Assembly: GCA_026214975.1 (NCBI GenBank)
Contig: JAOBSW010001183.1
Coordinates: forward strand, 1-64,000
From: Gentiana macrophylla
Taxonomy: Eukaryota; Streptophyta; Magnoliopsida; Gentianales; Gentianaceae
Reading direction: 5' to 3'
Length of the DNA stretch: 64,000 nucleotides
Numbering within the stretch: the first letter of the stretch is position 1; each line of letters opens with the position of its first letter. Positions 45,514 to 57,249 of this stretch are shown in pieces. The position numbers and the translations under genes are program-made. The notes under the pieces were generated by a model, which made no database searches, was not told where the DNA came from, and was given only the letters and a program-made list of their open reading frames with translations.

Positions 45514-46110
45514 TTTTAGAAAACCTAAACTAGGATTCACTACTGCTACGTTGATCGGTAGGAATAACTAAAACGAGTAAGAGGTCTGGCCAATTTTGTA
45601 TTCGTAATTCGTAAATTAACATGAAGGACTGTTGGTGAAGTGTTAATTAGGACAAAGTCCTCAATCGACCCTAGGAACGTACTGGTCAATGTCAACTGCT
45701 GTCTAGGCGGGTTAGTGGTATGAGTTAGCACTTAATATCGGAAATTCTAGTTCTTTATGCGTATGGGCTATTACGGACCACTCAAGGAGGGTAGCACCTG
45801 TAGCTGATAAAGATAATTAAAATGAAATCTCACGATTAATTTAAGGAAATTATTTGGGGAAGTAAACATAACGAATAACAAATCCAAGTTAGTGGATCGG
45901 TGAGGAGAGGGAGAGGTATACCATGTTTGTTTTCTCTTATGTTATTGTTGGTCAATGACCGCCTCTATGTTGCTTCTTAACTAGGTTAGAATCGTTTATA
46001 CTTATAGTTTCATTGTCTCTGTGGGATCGTCCTTGACTCGCATTTACTACACTACGATGTACCTAGTATTATTGCTAGTAATATCGACTTTAGTGACTTA
46101 CATGCGGTCA

Positions 46111-46716
46111 CACATGCTAATTCAGCCATGTGTTGCCTCTTAATCTTATTGAAAATGTATCCGCCTGGATTGAAATAAAATTAGTCTATATAGCGTTCAT
46201 CAGGTGTATACCATCTTCAGTTAACTTGTCTAACCCTTTGTGGTGTCCAATGACATGTTTGCAGATCCACCTACTGAGGAGACTGAATTTGTTTTTGAGG
46301 TCAGCAAGCCTCGTATCAACTGCTAATGGTTGTTCTAAAGCTGAAATCTGCTGAAGAAAAGCTTCACGCTAGAGTGGCAGACTGGCTAGGTCAATTGATT
46401 TCACTAGAGGATCTTTGAAATCAAATAGCTGTCTGATGATGTCTTCATTAATAAAAATCTTCTGTCCACGAACTCTTGTTAATAGAGAGTTCTTCAACAT
46501 CTTCATATTTTCCCAGAATTGCAGTATACCTTCCAAGTCTAAGCCTTTTTGCAATTCTGCTTGCAATAGGTTCTTTAGACCTTGTAATCTTCCAATATTT
46601 TTGCTTATGTAGCTAGAGAGAAGGGTATTTCCGCACATCTCTTAAAATTCTTTACACGAAAATGTGTATGGCTTGGTGATTAATCTTTCTTCATGAGTTT
46701 GTTTGGAAGCTGCCAT
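46111..46716 (-). pseudogene. D2 extra 3' ORF, N-terminal part (broken)
   Basis: Minus-strand ATG at 46716 (MAASKQTHEE). The best open part is 46369-46638, with GLDLEGILQFWENM and TRVRGQKIFINEDIIRQLF, equivalent to the FW and NGKE-VT motifs of B and D1. After a stop near 46369 it continues with an SRWICKHVIG block, equivalent to the CVIGNV part of D1. G interrupts it at 46110. It overlaps the domain present in D1, which shows that D1 and D2 are different copies. Confidence 0.65.
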
Positions 46717-47184
46717 ATTTCGAAATTTTCTAAGACTTGATAAAATTCTGGGGTTTAGATAAATTTTTGGCTTTATGAGAGAGGAAAGAAGATTGATTTT
46801 TCTTCTTTAAGAAAGGGATATGAAAATGGTTAGGTATATATAAAGGAGAGGACGGTTGGTGATTTGATCCACGATCTTCAGAAACATTTTGTACAATCTT
46901 TTCAAATTCCATGATGGTTCGTATAACTGATGCATGTACTATCTGACATTTTGGGGATATGCATGCAACAGTGTCTGACAAAAATGGCGGTAATTAAATG
47001 CGATGTAACTGTTGTCGATTTTATCCTTTTGTCTTTTGACTTGCCTTGACTGAATATGTAAAACTGACTGAGATCAGTTTCAAGGTGTGTTCAGTTGTGT
47101 CAAATCTTCAGTTCAGTAGGTCAGTTTGAGATTGTTGATGTCAATGGACGACTTTGTCAAGAGCGCACCCAAAGATGACAAAGA
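46717..47184 (-). promoter_or_regulatory. Internal promoter-like region before the D2 extra ORF
   Basis: 468 bp between the pol stop and the ATG. The minus strand reads CCTTTATATATACC (TATA at 46835-46844), 119 bp before the ATG at 46716, followed by an A/T-rich leader. The sequence is unlike that of A and B, but the TATA-to-ATG distance is nearly the same. Confidence 0.5.
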
Positions 47185-50100
47185 TCAATCCTCTTGACGA
47201 ATCTCTGAGCTTAGACTGACTTTGATAATTCCAAATTCAGTTCTCAGTAACCTTTCTTTGTCCTGTGGTTTAGTAAAAATGTCAGCTAATTGATCTTCAG
47301 TTGGGAGATAGAGAACTGTAACGTCTTTTTTCTCCATATGATCCATTATAAAATGATGTCTCACATCAATGTGCTTAGTTCTTGAGTGCAAGACTGGATT
47401 GTCAGTTATGGCTATTGCACTTGTAGTGTCATAAATTATGGGGATCAGTCCTTCTTGTATCCCATAATCTCTTAATTTTTGTCTTATCCATATAACTTGA
47501 GCACAACAACTTCCAGCTGCTATATACTGAGCTTCAGCTGTTGAAGTCAAAATGGAGTTTTGTTTCTTGCTGAACCAGGACACAAGTCTATTTCCTAGTA
47601 ACTTATATGTGCCTGAAGTACGTTTCCTGTCCACCTTGCATACAGCATAGTCTGAGTCTGAGTAGGATATCAGCTTAAATTCTCCATCCTTTGAGTACCA
47701 TATCCCTACTCCTTATGTATCTTTCAAATAATTCAAGGTTCTTTTGAAAACTATGAGATGACTTTTTTTAGGTTGTGTGTAAAATCTGGCACAAACACCA
47801 ACTGCAAAGGATATGTCTGGTCTACTAGCTTTTAGGTAATGTACACTTCAAATCATTCTACTATAAAGAGTTTGATCCACATCCTTTCCATCTTTGTATT
47901 CATCTTTTCTGATATTAGTTACAATTGGTGTGGCAGTGCCAGCTGATTTCTTCATTTCAAAGTTCTTGATTAATTCTCTTGTGTACTTGGTTTGATGAAT
48001 GAAAATTCCTTCAATCATTTATTTTACTTGTAAGCCTAGAAAGTAATTCAATTCTCCCATCATACTCATTTCAAATTTGCTCTTCATCAAACTTGGAAAT
48101 TTCTCACAGATTTGTCCATTTTCTGATCCAAAGATGATTTCATCAACATAGATTTGAACTATGAGAGTATATTCTTCAATTTTTCATTCTGAACAAGCTT
48201 TTGTCAATGGTTCCTTTTGTAAAACCATTGTCTACCAAAAATTGAGATACAGTTTCATACCAGGCTCATGGTGCCTATTTTAGTCCGTAGAGAGCCTTTA
48301 TGAGCTTGAAAACTTTGTCAGCTTGGTCGTTAATTTCAAATCCTAGGGGTTGTTGTACATAGACTTCTTCTTCAAGTATCCCATTGAAAAATGCACTTTT
48401 AACGTCCATCTGGAATACTTTGAATTTCTTGTGAGCTGCAAAGGCAAGAATTAGTCTGATTGCTTCTAACTTTGCAATTGGGGCATAAGTTTCATCGAAG
48501 TCTATTCCTTCAGCTTTTGAATAACCCTTTGCTACAAGTCTGGCTTTATTTCTGACAATGTTTACTTCTTCATCTAACTTGTTTCTCAAAACGCATTTGG
48601 TGCCGATTATGTTGACATGATCTAGCTTGTCTACTAATTCCCAAACTTGATTTCTCTCAAATCATTGAGTTCTTCTTGCATGGCCAAAGTCTAATCTAGA
48701 TCGTTCAAAGCTTCTTCAATTTCTTTTGGTTCAGACTGAGATAAAAAAAAACATGCTATCATAGCATCCAATTGATGTCTTGTCCGAAATCCTGCTTGGA
48801 AATCACCTATCACCTGTTCTTCAGGGTGATCTCTCATCCATTGATGTACTGGGGGTTGCATCAAGGGATCTTCATTTTGATGGAATGGTTCTTCTTGAAC
48901 TGGATAATTTTGAGTTTGATCAGTTTCTGGTTGTTGTTCAGCTGCAGGTTGCATTATTGGCGACTAAGACTGATCTTGATCAGAGGAATCTGAGATCCTT
49001 AACCTTTCAATGTCAATAAAGACTGGTTTTGGGTTCTTTTCGGACTGAGACTGGGAGACTAGGTTTTCTTTATCTTCGATTGTGTCTCTAGCGAAGTTTG
49101 GTTCATCAAAGACCACATGTATTGATTCTTCATGCTTGAGTGTCCGTTTGTTTAATACTCTAAAAGCATTATGACACTTGAGTATCCCAGAAATATTCCT
49201 TCCTCAGCTTTGGACTGAAAAACCTTGAGCTGATCCTTTCCATTATTGTGAACAAAGCATTTGCTTCCAAAGGCATGAAAATATGAGACATTTTGTTTTC
49301 TTCAATTCCAAATTTCATAAGGTGTCTTTTCAAGTCTCTTGTTCATGAGGGCTCGATTCTGAGTGTAGCAAGCTGTATTTACAGCTTCTGCCCAATATCT
49401 TTCAGGTAGCTTTGATTCAGAGATCATTGTCCTTCCAACTTCCTTGAGTGTTCTATTTCTTCTTTCAGCTACTCCATTCTGTTGAGGTGTTGTTGTAGCT
49501 GCAAGCTGGTGTAGTACTCCGTTTTGTCCACAATATTCAATGATTATATTGTTGAGAAATTCTTTGTCTGATCTAATCTTGACCACTGTCATTCCTTTCT
49601 GATTTTGAAGTCTCTTGAGAAGTTTTGTCAGCTATTGCTTGGTTTCACTTTTTTTGTCATAAAAATAACCCATGTGTATCTTGAAAAGTCATCAACTACC
49701 ACCAAGGTGTATTTCTCCACTAACACTAATTGGTGTAATTTGTCCAAATAAGTCCATGTGGAGTAGTTCAAAAACTCTGGTTGTTGAATGTTGAGACTTG
49801 GTCATGAAACTAGCTTTGGTTTACTTTCCTTCTTGACATGCATCACATAAGCTGCCTTTCTTGTCTGACATCTCTGGTAGTCCAATCACCAAGTATTTCT
49901 TGACTAGAATGTTGATATCATCAAAGTTGAGGTGACTCGGTTTCTTGTGCCACAGCCAACTGAGTTCTGACTTGGTGTACACAATTAAACAAGTTTCTGA
50001 GACTACTATAGACCAATCTACAACATACATGTTCTCTTTCCTTCTACCGGCAAGAACAACTTGATAAGTTGTTTCATTAACAACAATGTAGAATTCTTTA

Positions 50101-50237
50101 TCGAAAGTGACATTGTATCCCATGTTATAGGATTGACTTGTGCTGAGTAGATTGTAATGAAGTCCTTTCACAATCTTGCTCCTTCTCATGTGTCTAGATC
50201 ATCCACTGTCAAAGTACCAAATACCTTGCAAGACAAG
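47185..50237 (-). pseudogene. D2 pol: protease-integrase-RT-RNase H (broken)
   Basis: Read right to left: protease FDSG (DSG complement at 50202-50210), GAG-pre-integrase (NMYVVDW), integrase zinc motif WHKKPSH...CDAC, core with IRSDKEFL (Asp kept, Gly-Thr lost) and NGVAERRNRTLKE, RT with KLEAIRLILAFAAHKKFKVF, DVKSAFFNG and YVDE in place of YVDD (48139-48147; second Asp is Glu), RNase H with AEAQYIAAGSCCAQVIW and DVRHHFIMDHMEK, ending near 47185. About eight stops or frame changes. The RT change would itself abolish or badly weaken polymerase activity. Confidence 0.88.
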
Positions 50238-50240
50238 TTA

Positions 50241-52397
50241 AAAAGCTTTAGGTACCCAACACTGTTGGGGTACATTGGAGTCAGTTGTTAGTACAACTCG
50301 CGGGATATTTCTAGAAGGTCTTCTTTGGAAATTGTTGCACTTGTTTTCATATATGTAAGCCACACTCCTATAGTATCTATTTTTGGACAGTGCTTTACTT
50401 ATATGTTCTCTCAAATCCTTTGGTTGAAACTGTTTCTCAAAATGCCTGCTGTTATTAAAAGCTGAATAATCACCATCATTCTTTTTGTACTGAGGTCTGG
50501 GAAGACTTCTGTACTGAGACTTTTGCTGAAAACTAGGATAAGTTCTCTGCTGAGTCTTGGACTGAAACTTGTGATAAGTTTTATGTTCAGAATGATTGTT
50601 CCTTTCAGTTTTAATAGCAAATTCAGTGAAATTCCAAACATCATCAGTGGGAAATAGTCTATATTTTCCACTTGATGCGTGAATCTTTGAATGATTAATA
50701 TTCTTAGATTTACTCTGATTATAATTTCTCTATTTCCTAACTGTTGTAGATCTAGCAGTTGATCTATTCTTCATGTTTTCTTGAGGCACAACTGACCTAC
50801 CTTTTGATTACCTTTATTGGTGGGGACAACTGTATTCTTAGAAAACTGAGTTGACTTATTTTAGGCTAACTTTACTGGTTCCGCAATTTTCTCAGTTCGT
50901 GGAAGTTGGTCGGCCACAAACTTAATACCAGTTTTGATATTAGATTCAGCAACTTTGCTAGTTCCTTCCTTAGAAGATTGTTGTGTGTCAAATCCTAAGC
51001 CAGTTCTGTCTCCATATGGCTCTCTAGATTTGAATCCAGTAGCTGGACATGCTTGAGCGAAAGATTCAGTTGATGCTACAGATGCATTAGGTTGATACTG
51101 ACTCTTCCCTTTATCAGTTCTTGTCAGTTTCATCATATTCAGTTCAGACTTCAATCTTTCAAATTCAAGAATTAGAGCTTCTTTCACAGCTTTAATTGAT
51201 TCATAACCAGCTTGGGTGGTTACCAGCTGATTAATCAATTCGTCAAGTCTTTCTTCCAATTCCAGATTTTTTGGATTGTAGTCACCAGTTGAAGAACAAG
51301 CATTTTGCAAAGAGATCTGTGCTGAGCTATACTTGGAGTTAGATTCACATACGTCATTTGGATCCTTCATATGGGCCATTAGACCTGTATCATCTGATAA
51401 TCTTTAAGTGCCAGCTTTGTAATCTGACTCATCTCCGGCTAGGAGAGCTCTTCTGCTAGTTTTTCATTAGCTCTAGACATTGAGATTTGTAATTTCAAGG
51501 ATTTTTACAGTTGAAGAAAAGATATTCACCGTCTTTTCTCTTTTCATGAGTCTTCTTGATGTACTTCTGAGTGACTTGATGTCCACTCTTCATTTTTCAA
51601 ATTATATTCATCATTAAAGCCATATGCTCTTCCATCTCATCCAACTTCTGAAGATTGCTTGATGAGGTTGCTTGATTATCATTTAAGGCTGCTGCTGCAA
51701 GAGATGTTGTTTTGGGTTCCTCCATTGCTTTGATTAGGGTAGTTGTCATTGTGAAATCCTCACTGAATTCATAAGCTTTAAGATCTGAGAAGATTTTGAA
51801 GGAATCTTTTATGTCAAGTCGTCTTGATTCTTCCATTGCAGTGACCTTCATATTCCAGCATATTGGTAATGCCTTCAAGATTCTGGTGTTGATTTCTTTC
51901 TTGGTGTGCTCAATCTTGAGTAGATCTAGGTTATCCATGATAGCACAGAATCTTGTTTCCATCTAAACAATATTTTCACCTGACTTCATCTTGAAATTTT
52001 TGAACTTCTATTTTGCAACTAATTTCTTGTTCTCTTTGATGGAGTCAGTTCGTTCACAAAACAATTGGAGTTTCTCCCATATTTCTTTTGTTGTAGTGCA
52101 ATCTTTGACCTTCAAATACATGTTGCGGTCAATAGTTCTGAGAGTGATGTCCATGGCAACGTTATTCAGATTGTTCATTTTTTGATCATCCTTGGTCCGA
52201 TTGCTTTTGGGCTTGGGAACTCTAACTTGATCACCATTGATAGTTTGCATGTGAGTGATTTGGAAGGGTCCATCAGTAAGTACATCCATCATTTCATCGT
52301 GAGTGGCTGCTAGAAAGGCCTGCAAACGATGTCTGTATTCATCAAATCTGACCATGTTACACATCAGCATTTGTCTGGCATACTGATTGTTATCCAT
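50241..52397 (-). pseudogene. D2 gag (broken)
   Basis: Minus-strand ATG at 52397 (MDNNQYARQML, then VRFDEYRHRLQAFLAATHDEM). The UBN2-like core runs to about 51600 (METRFCAIMDNLDLLK, INTRILKALP). A coiled-coil segment lies at 50861-51379 (LEERLDELINQLVTT, ALILEFERLKSELNMM). I cannot find a CX2CX4HX4C zinc knuckle; the region that should hold it (about 51380-51600) is short and scrambled, so it is probably deleted. The gag end is followed by an in-frame TAA (50238-50240) before the protease, as in A, B and E1. Confidence 0.83.
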
Positions 52398-52526
52398 TGT
52401 GTGAGTGAGTAAGAACTGGATAATGTAAAAACTGGTAATTGAAAACTGAGCTATTTCTAGAGAACAACCAGAGAAGATAACTGGAGAAAGTCAGTTTTCT
52501 TTTACAATGACTTGTTAAAGAACGCT

Positions 52527-52538
52527 GCTCCGATTCCA
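52527..52538 (-). other. Primer binding site of D2 (degraded)
   Basis: The minus strand reads TGGAATCGGAGC, two changes from the consensus TGGTATCAGAGC. Confidence 0.75.
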
Positions 52539-52700
52539 AAGGCTAACACAAATTTAGAGGGGGTGTGAATAAACTTGTCACAAAAATTTAGATCTAAAAT
52601 GATTAAAGTTCAGTTTTAACTTGTCTGGATTTAAGCTGACAAAGCTGAGTCTAAGTCAAACTAACTTATAACAAAACTGAGTCAACCGGCATCCCGATCA
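52539..52700 (-). repeat. 5' LTR stub of D2
   Basis: About 160 bp matching the inner end of the D1 LTR (AAGGCTAACACAAATTTAGA against AAGGCTAGCACAAGTTTAGA), lacking the terminal 15 or so bases next to the PBS and everything beyond about 52700. Confidence 0.75.
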
Positions 52701-52704
52701 TTTA

Positions 52705-55234
52705 ACTAATCTAAAGGAAACTCTCCTGAATGTTAAGAAACACTCACTGAAGCTTAACCCCGCCAAATGCACTTTCGGGGTCCAGGAAGGCAAATTTGGG
52801 TTTCATGGTGAGTTAGAGGGGAATCGAAGCAAATCTTGAGAATATCGAGGCTCTGATCAACATGATCAAGCCGACCACGGTAAAAGAGGTGCAGAGGCTA
52901 AACGAGAGGATAATTGCTCTGGGAGATTCATTTCCATGTCTGCTGAGAAAAGCCTACCTTTCTTCAAAATCCTGAAGGGAACAAAACCTTTGAGTGGACA
53001 GGAGAGTGTTCGCATGCTTTCAAGGAGCTCAAGGCCTACTTATCAAGCCCACCTTTGCTGATCAGTCCCATGATAGGGGATTCTTTATTTTTTTATTTAG
53101 CAGCCTCAGACTGGGCTGTCGCCGCTGCTCTTGTTAAGGAGGACGATACCCTTCAAAAGCCCATTTATTATGTTTCTAAGGCTCTCAGTCCCGTTGAGAG
53201 TCGCTATTTTAATATCAAAAAGTTGGCGTACTGTGTTGTTATTGCTGCCTAGAAATTAAGGGCTTACTTTTCATCACACACCATTATTGTGTTATCTGAT
53301 GCTCTGTTCCACCAAGTCGTCCACATGCCATACTTATCTAGTCGACTATTGTGATGGGCCATTGAATTCACCAAATTTGATATCCTGTACGAGCCTATGA
53401 ATGCTATCAAAGTCCAAGCCTTACCTGATTTCATCGCAGAAACGAGCTTCAATGAGGAACAACTGAAAGAGCGGCCCATCTTGACTCTTAGCGACGATCC
53501 AACAACACCAACGGTGACCGAGCCTAAAAGGCCAAATCATTGTTGGCATCTCTACGTCGATTCATCCGTGAGTCGTAACAGTTGCAGAGCAGGAATTATA
53601 CTACTGGAGCTGGTTACCTCAGAAGAAATTGAAAAGGCCTTGAGATTTGATTTCACCGCATCAAACAATCAAGCGGAATATGAAGCGGTTATAGCATGAC
53701 CCGAGCTCTCTAAAGCCATGAGAGTGGGAAATGTGGAGGTGTTTTGCGACTCACAGTTGGTTGTCATACGGAATTCATTGTGAAATCTTTCAAAAATACC
53801 TGAACCTTGTCAAAAAACTAGAGGAAAATTTCAAATTCTGCAAGTTCACCAACATCTCTCAAGAAGACAACCAGCGCGCAGACTATTTATCAAAGTTAAC
53901 TGGTAAAGAGGAGATGAGTAACGCAGCGGTCATGGTGGAACATCTGTCAGGGCCGGCCAAAAACCAGGTCGAAATCATGGATTTCCAACCCACTAATCCA
54001 TGTTGGATCGATGAGCTAAAAGCATATATTCAATCTGGGACCCTCCCATCCGATTCCAAGGAGGCCAGAGCCCAAACCAGGAGGGCCGCCTGGTACACGA
54101 TCTTGGACAATATGCTGTATGGAAAATCTTTTTCCAAGCCTTTGTCATGATGTGTACGCCAGAGGAGGTCGATGGAATACTTGTGGAGCTGCATGAGAGA
54201 ATGTGCGGAAGCCATCCGGCTTGCTTCACACTCGCTCAAAAAAAAATTTGGCTGGATATTACTGGCTGAAGCTCATAGAAGATGCCAAAATATATGCTAG
54301 AGAGTGCGATAAATTTCAAAAGTTTGCAGATATCCCCATGCTGCCCTCGGTCGAACAGAGCATCGTCATCGCAGCCTGGCCGTTGGACATGTGGGCGATC
54401 AACCTCATCGGGCCGCTCAAAAGAGGTCACTCGGGATGTGAATATGTGCTCACCGCCGTTGATTACTTTACCAAGTGGATCGAAGCCAAGGCCTTGGTGA
54501 AAATCAAGACTAAAGATATAATCTACTTTTTGCTCGTTCAAGTTTGGACCAGGTTTAGAGTCCCAAGGGTAATAGTATCCAACCATGGGCCGCAATTCAG
54601 AGAGGAATTCGACGGATTTTGCAGGGAACATAACGTTAAGCATTGGCAATCGTCAGTATGCTATCCGTAAGGAAATGGTCAGGCAAAAAATGCCAATAAA
54701 CAGGTGCTAAGCGTGTTCAAAAAGAGCTTGGATGACAAAGCAGGGAAATGGCCGGATCATTTGCCAGTGGCCTTATGGTCCCTCAGAACATCGAGGAAAA
54801 CAACTATTGGGGAAACCCCTTTTGCCTTGACTTACGGATCGGAAGCTATGGCCCCGGTAGAGAGGCCCGGCCAAGTTGAAGGGTCTTTCATTTCCGTGAG
54901 ACTGACAATCCACTGATGTGGTAGATTGATCTCGATTTGTTGGAGGAAAAGTAAATCAACTCATATCATCGTTTTCTCAATTGCTAACAGGCGGCCAAGC
55001 GGCACCATGACAAGCATATCCATGATCATCAGTTCGGGGTCGATGAAAACGTTCTACGAAAAAGGCAAGCCACAGGTCATAAGGCTAGGAGGGGAAAGCT
55101 ATCTGAAAGTTGGGACGGTCAACTTCAGGTTGCAAGGTTAATAAAAAAAGGGACTTACGTACTGAGTGATAAACAAGGTCGTGAGTACGACAGGCCCTCG
55201 CATGCCGACAACTTGAAAAGAAATTACATGTAAG
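52705..55234 (+). pseudogene. H pol: RT end, RNase H, second RNase H, integrase (broken)
   Basis: RT end LKLNPAKCTFGVQEGKF (about 52745). Gypsy RNase H: PIYYVSKALSPVESRYFNIKK (about 53160-53225). Second, Tat-type RNase H: LYVDSSVSRNSCRAGIIL, TASNNQAEYEAVIA, VFCDSQLVV (53550-53770). Integrase: H-H-C-C motif with the last Cys changed (ECDKFQKF), then the core. All three catalytic acids are changed: WAINLIGPL (Asp to Asn), VSNHGPQF (Asp to Asn) and GNGQAKNAN (Glu to Lys). The integrase tail DRPSHADNLKRNY ends near 55231. Stops and a frameshift near 54915 also break it. Confidence 0.88.
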
Positions 55235-55684
55235 CTTAAACTCCTTACTTCAAGCATAAAAGCAAGCGTATTTTTTAATGAGGCCTCAGGCCCTATCTTT
55301 TGAAAAATGAAAAGCTGGTTTTAACAACTGATAGAAGATCACGGTAAAAGACGCCCCGGTGCACTATTTTCAACAAACCTGCGTGCTAAGAACCATCGGT
55401 TTGTCCCAAAAAAGGGGGCGCACACTGAAATTTTTAATTCACAAGCTTAGTAGAATAGGAGAAGCATCATTCCAAACATCAGGGAAAAGTACCAGTGCAA
55501 AAAGAAAATGAGGGCGCACTTAAACACGGTACTGATCAAAAGACAAAGAATACCAATCTAGAAAATAAGGCGGCACCCATGAGATATCGATGCAAAGACG
55601 GGAAATGAATGAGCTAAATGGAATATGGGGACTACGATCCATAGCCGCAGCGAACTTGATAGCTTCGCGATGGATCAAGATTCC
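55235..55684 (+). other. H 3' region, first part
   Basis: 450 bp after pol without a supported gene. It has the first PPT-like unit, AAAAAAGGGGGCGCACACTG, at 55408-55427, followed by AAATTTTTAA. Confidence 0.5.
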
Positions 55685-56460
55685 TCAGTCGACATCCACC
55701 TGCGGGTCGCGGATGGCATGAAGAAGAAAATCTTCATTCTCTGTAACCTCTTCAAAGTCCGCAGTTGGAATAGCTCGTAAGTTAATGAACCTATTCAACT
55801 CTCGTTTACTAAGAGACAATTCAGACATATGACCGAGTGTTTGAGGCCGTACACGGTCAAGAAAAAGCACACGAGGGGTACGTTGCAGTTGGGTCTGTCT
55901 ACTTTCCTCATCACCAAGATCCCAAGCAACTTCGTAATGAGCTAAAGGATTGATAGCAGGAACATGGAGAATTCTGTTGATTGACTTCCAGGAAAAATTG
56001 ACAGAAACTCCTCAAAGACAAACAGAGCTTACGACATCCTGGGAGATCTTTTAAAGGACAGAATAAAATTATCTTGCCATTGTGATGTTGTAGGATGTCA
56101 TAGGTGGGTAGATAAAATCTCACCACCCGTAAAGTTGGACACGAAGCAGAGAGCCGTCACCTCCAACTTTGTCCTCGTTCAGACCTCTCTCCCCCAAAAG
56201 CGTAAGTACGTCAAAATAATCGCAGAAATTTGATTTGGTAGTCTCAGGGGAAGTAAGGAAGAAAGTGGAAACATCACGCATAGGACGGGCTTTGAACACA
56301 CGAACTGAGCTACCCTCTCCAGATCGAAAATACATGATAAAAGAACAAAGATATGTGAAAAAAAGAGTAGTGACAAAGCAATCGGACGATCAAAATTCAT
56401 GCGGTTTATCTGAATTTTTAATTTCAAAAGACGTATTTAAATCGCCCTGCAGTTATTGAA
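55500..56460 (-). pseudogene. H antisense ORF remnant, distal block
   Basis: The minus strand shows a protein-like stretch across several frames: RVFKARPMRDVSTFFLTSPE (about 56290), then RVLFLDRVRPQTLGHMSELS and RELNRFINLRAIPTADFEE (55685-55870), continuing after one stop into FAAAMDRSPHIPFSSFISRL (to about 55590). Composition and continuity across stops suggest a decayed gene. Tat-lineage elements are known to carry antisense ORFs between pol and the 3' LTR. I do not recognise a named domain, and the limits are approximate. Confidence 0.4.
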
Positions 56461-56595
56461 ACGAGATTCAATGATGCATTCATTATGCCGTTATCGAAAA
56501 GCTCAACAACCTACCAATGAACTGTCCAATCAAATCAGAACTTTCCAACTTCCAATAGCACGCATACTATCTGTTTCAACTGAGCCCGCAGCTGC

Positions 56596-57107
56596 CTCAC
56601 CTGAAACAAGGGGGCCGCATGAAATTTTCAAGATGGCTTATTTCAACCAAGCCCTCTGCAACCTCGTGTTAAACAAGGGGGCAGGAGTGGAAATTTTCAA
56701 AGCATATCCACGTAGTGTTAACATTTCAACGAGGTTGCCATCAGTCTCGTTTAAAACAATTCGAGCTGCAAGTGAAATTTTTTACATCAATTATTTTCAA
56801 ACAAGCCCACAGCGACCTCGCACGAAACAAATAGGCCGCATGAGGATTTTTCATTCCAGTCCCAGAGGTTAGTCATTTGTTTAAATCAAGCTCGCCATAG
56901 CCTTGCTTAAAATAAGGGTCCGGATAAACGTAAATTTTAATTCAAAATCGCAAGCTGGACTTTGCATCAACTATAGTGAGCAACGCGGCCAATGCTTTAA
57001 ATCTCACCAAGGAAAATGGGGCAAAAATTAACTGGGGGCATTTCTACAATAAATTATTGGTGAACCCGAATTTCAGCCTCGCCAAAAATTAGGGGGCCGC
57101 ACATATA
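56596..57107 (+). repeat. PPT-like degenerate tandem repeats in H
   Basis: Units built on CCTCGnnnnAAACAAGGGGG followed by CCGCATGAAATTTTCAA start at 56596, 56662, 56745, 56816 and 56901, and a partial one at 57077. Spacing is 66-85 bp. Each pairs a purine-rich core with an AAATTTT end. An isolated related unit is at 55408. Confidence 0.75.
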
Positions 57108-57249
57108 TACTGCGAGCAATCTCGTGAAAGTAACAACAAACAAGATGGCAAATTAAGGAAAGTGCATTCAAAAAAGGCCAAAAGCAGCCACATGTCAAAG
57201 TAAATTATTACAAACCAGCGGAAATTGTTGTGAAAAGAAAAATTACAAT

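Larger units (their letters stand above)
16890..46110 (+). mobile_element. Ty3/gypsy element G (Athila/Tat-like, apparently non-autonomous), split by A and B
   Basis: Own sequence: 16890-21677, 32691-32894 and 44871-46110. It has a truncated 5' LTR, a tRNA-Asp-type PBS, a protease-like remnant, a plant-transposon-protein ORF, two polypurine tracts and a nearly complete 3' LTR that ends cleanly at 46110. I see no reverse transcriptase, RNase H or integrase, and little room for them, so it was probably mobilised in trans. The two LTR copies differ at about a dozen positions over 142 bp (hand count), which makes it older than its guests. Confidence 0.75.
44871..46110 (+). repeat. 3' LTR of G, remaining part
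   Basis: Resumes after the duplicated ctata and ends GCGGTCA at 46110, giving a whole LTR of about 1.39 kb with TGA/TCA ends. Two further copies of the GGTAAACC motif are inside (45028-45064 and 45481-45513). No gene is present. The following bases cacat (46111-46115) are the likely right target site; the left partner is lost. Confidence 0.85.
46111..52700 (-). mobile_element. Ty1/copia (Sirevirus-like) element D2, 5' part
   Basis: Minus-strand element with a 5' LTR stub, PBS, gag, pol and the first 600 bp of the extra ORF, where G is inserted. It belongs to the same LTR group as D1 and M1. The LTR is reduced to about 160 bp and joins gypsy element H at about 52700 within an RT reading frame, so this end is a deletion junction. 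The remainder of its extra ORF and its 3' LTR are missing. Confidence 0.85.

Noticed and set aside
11643..52700. D1 and D2 as two halves of one copia element split by G
   Set aside because: Both carry the same N-terminal part of the extra ORF (TRVNGKEIKVT in D1, TRVRGQKIFIN in D2), and the LTRs are noticeably diverged, so they are separate copies.
56596..57107. Regularly spaced repeats considered as a CRISPR-like array
   Set aside because: Units are degenerate, spacers are not uniform, and the region is inside a plant Ty3/gypsy 3' region.
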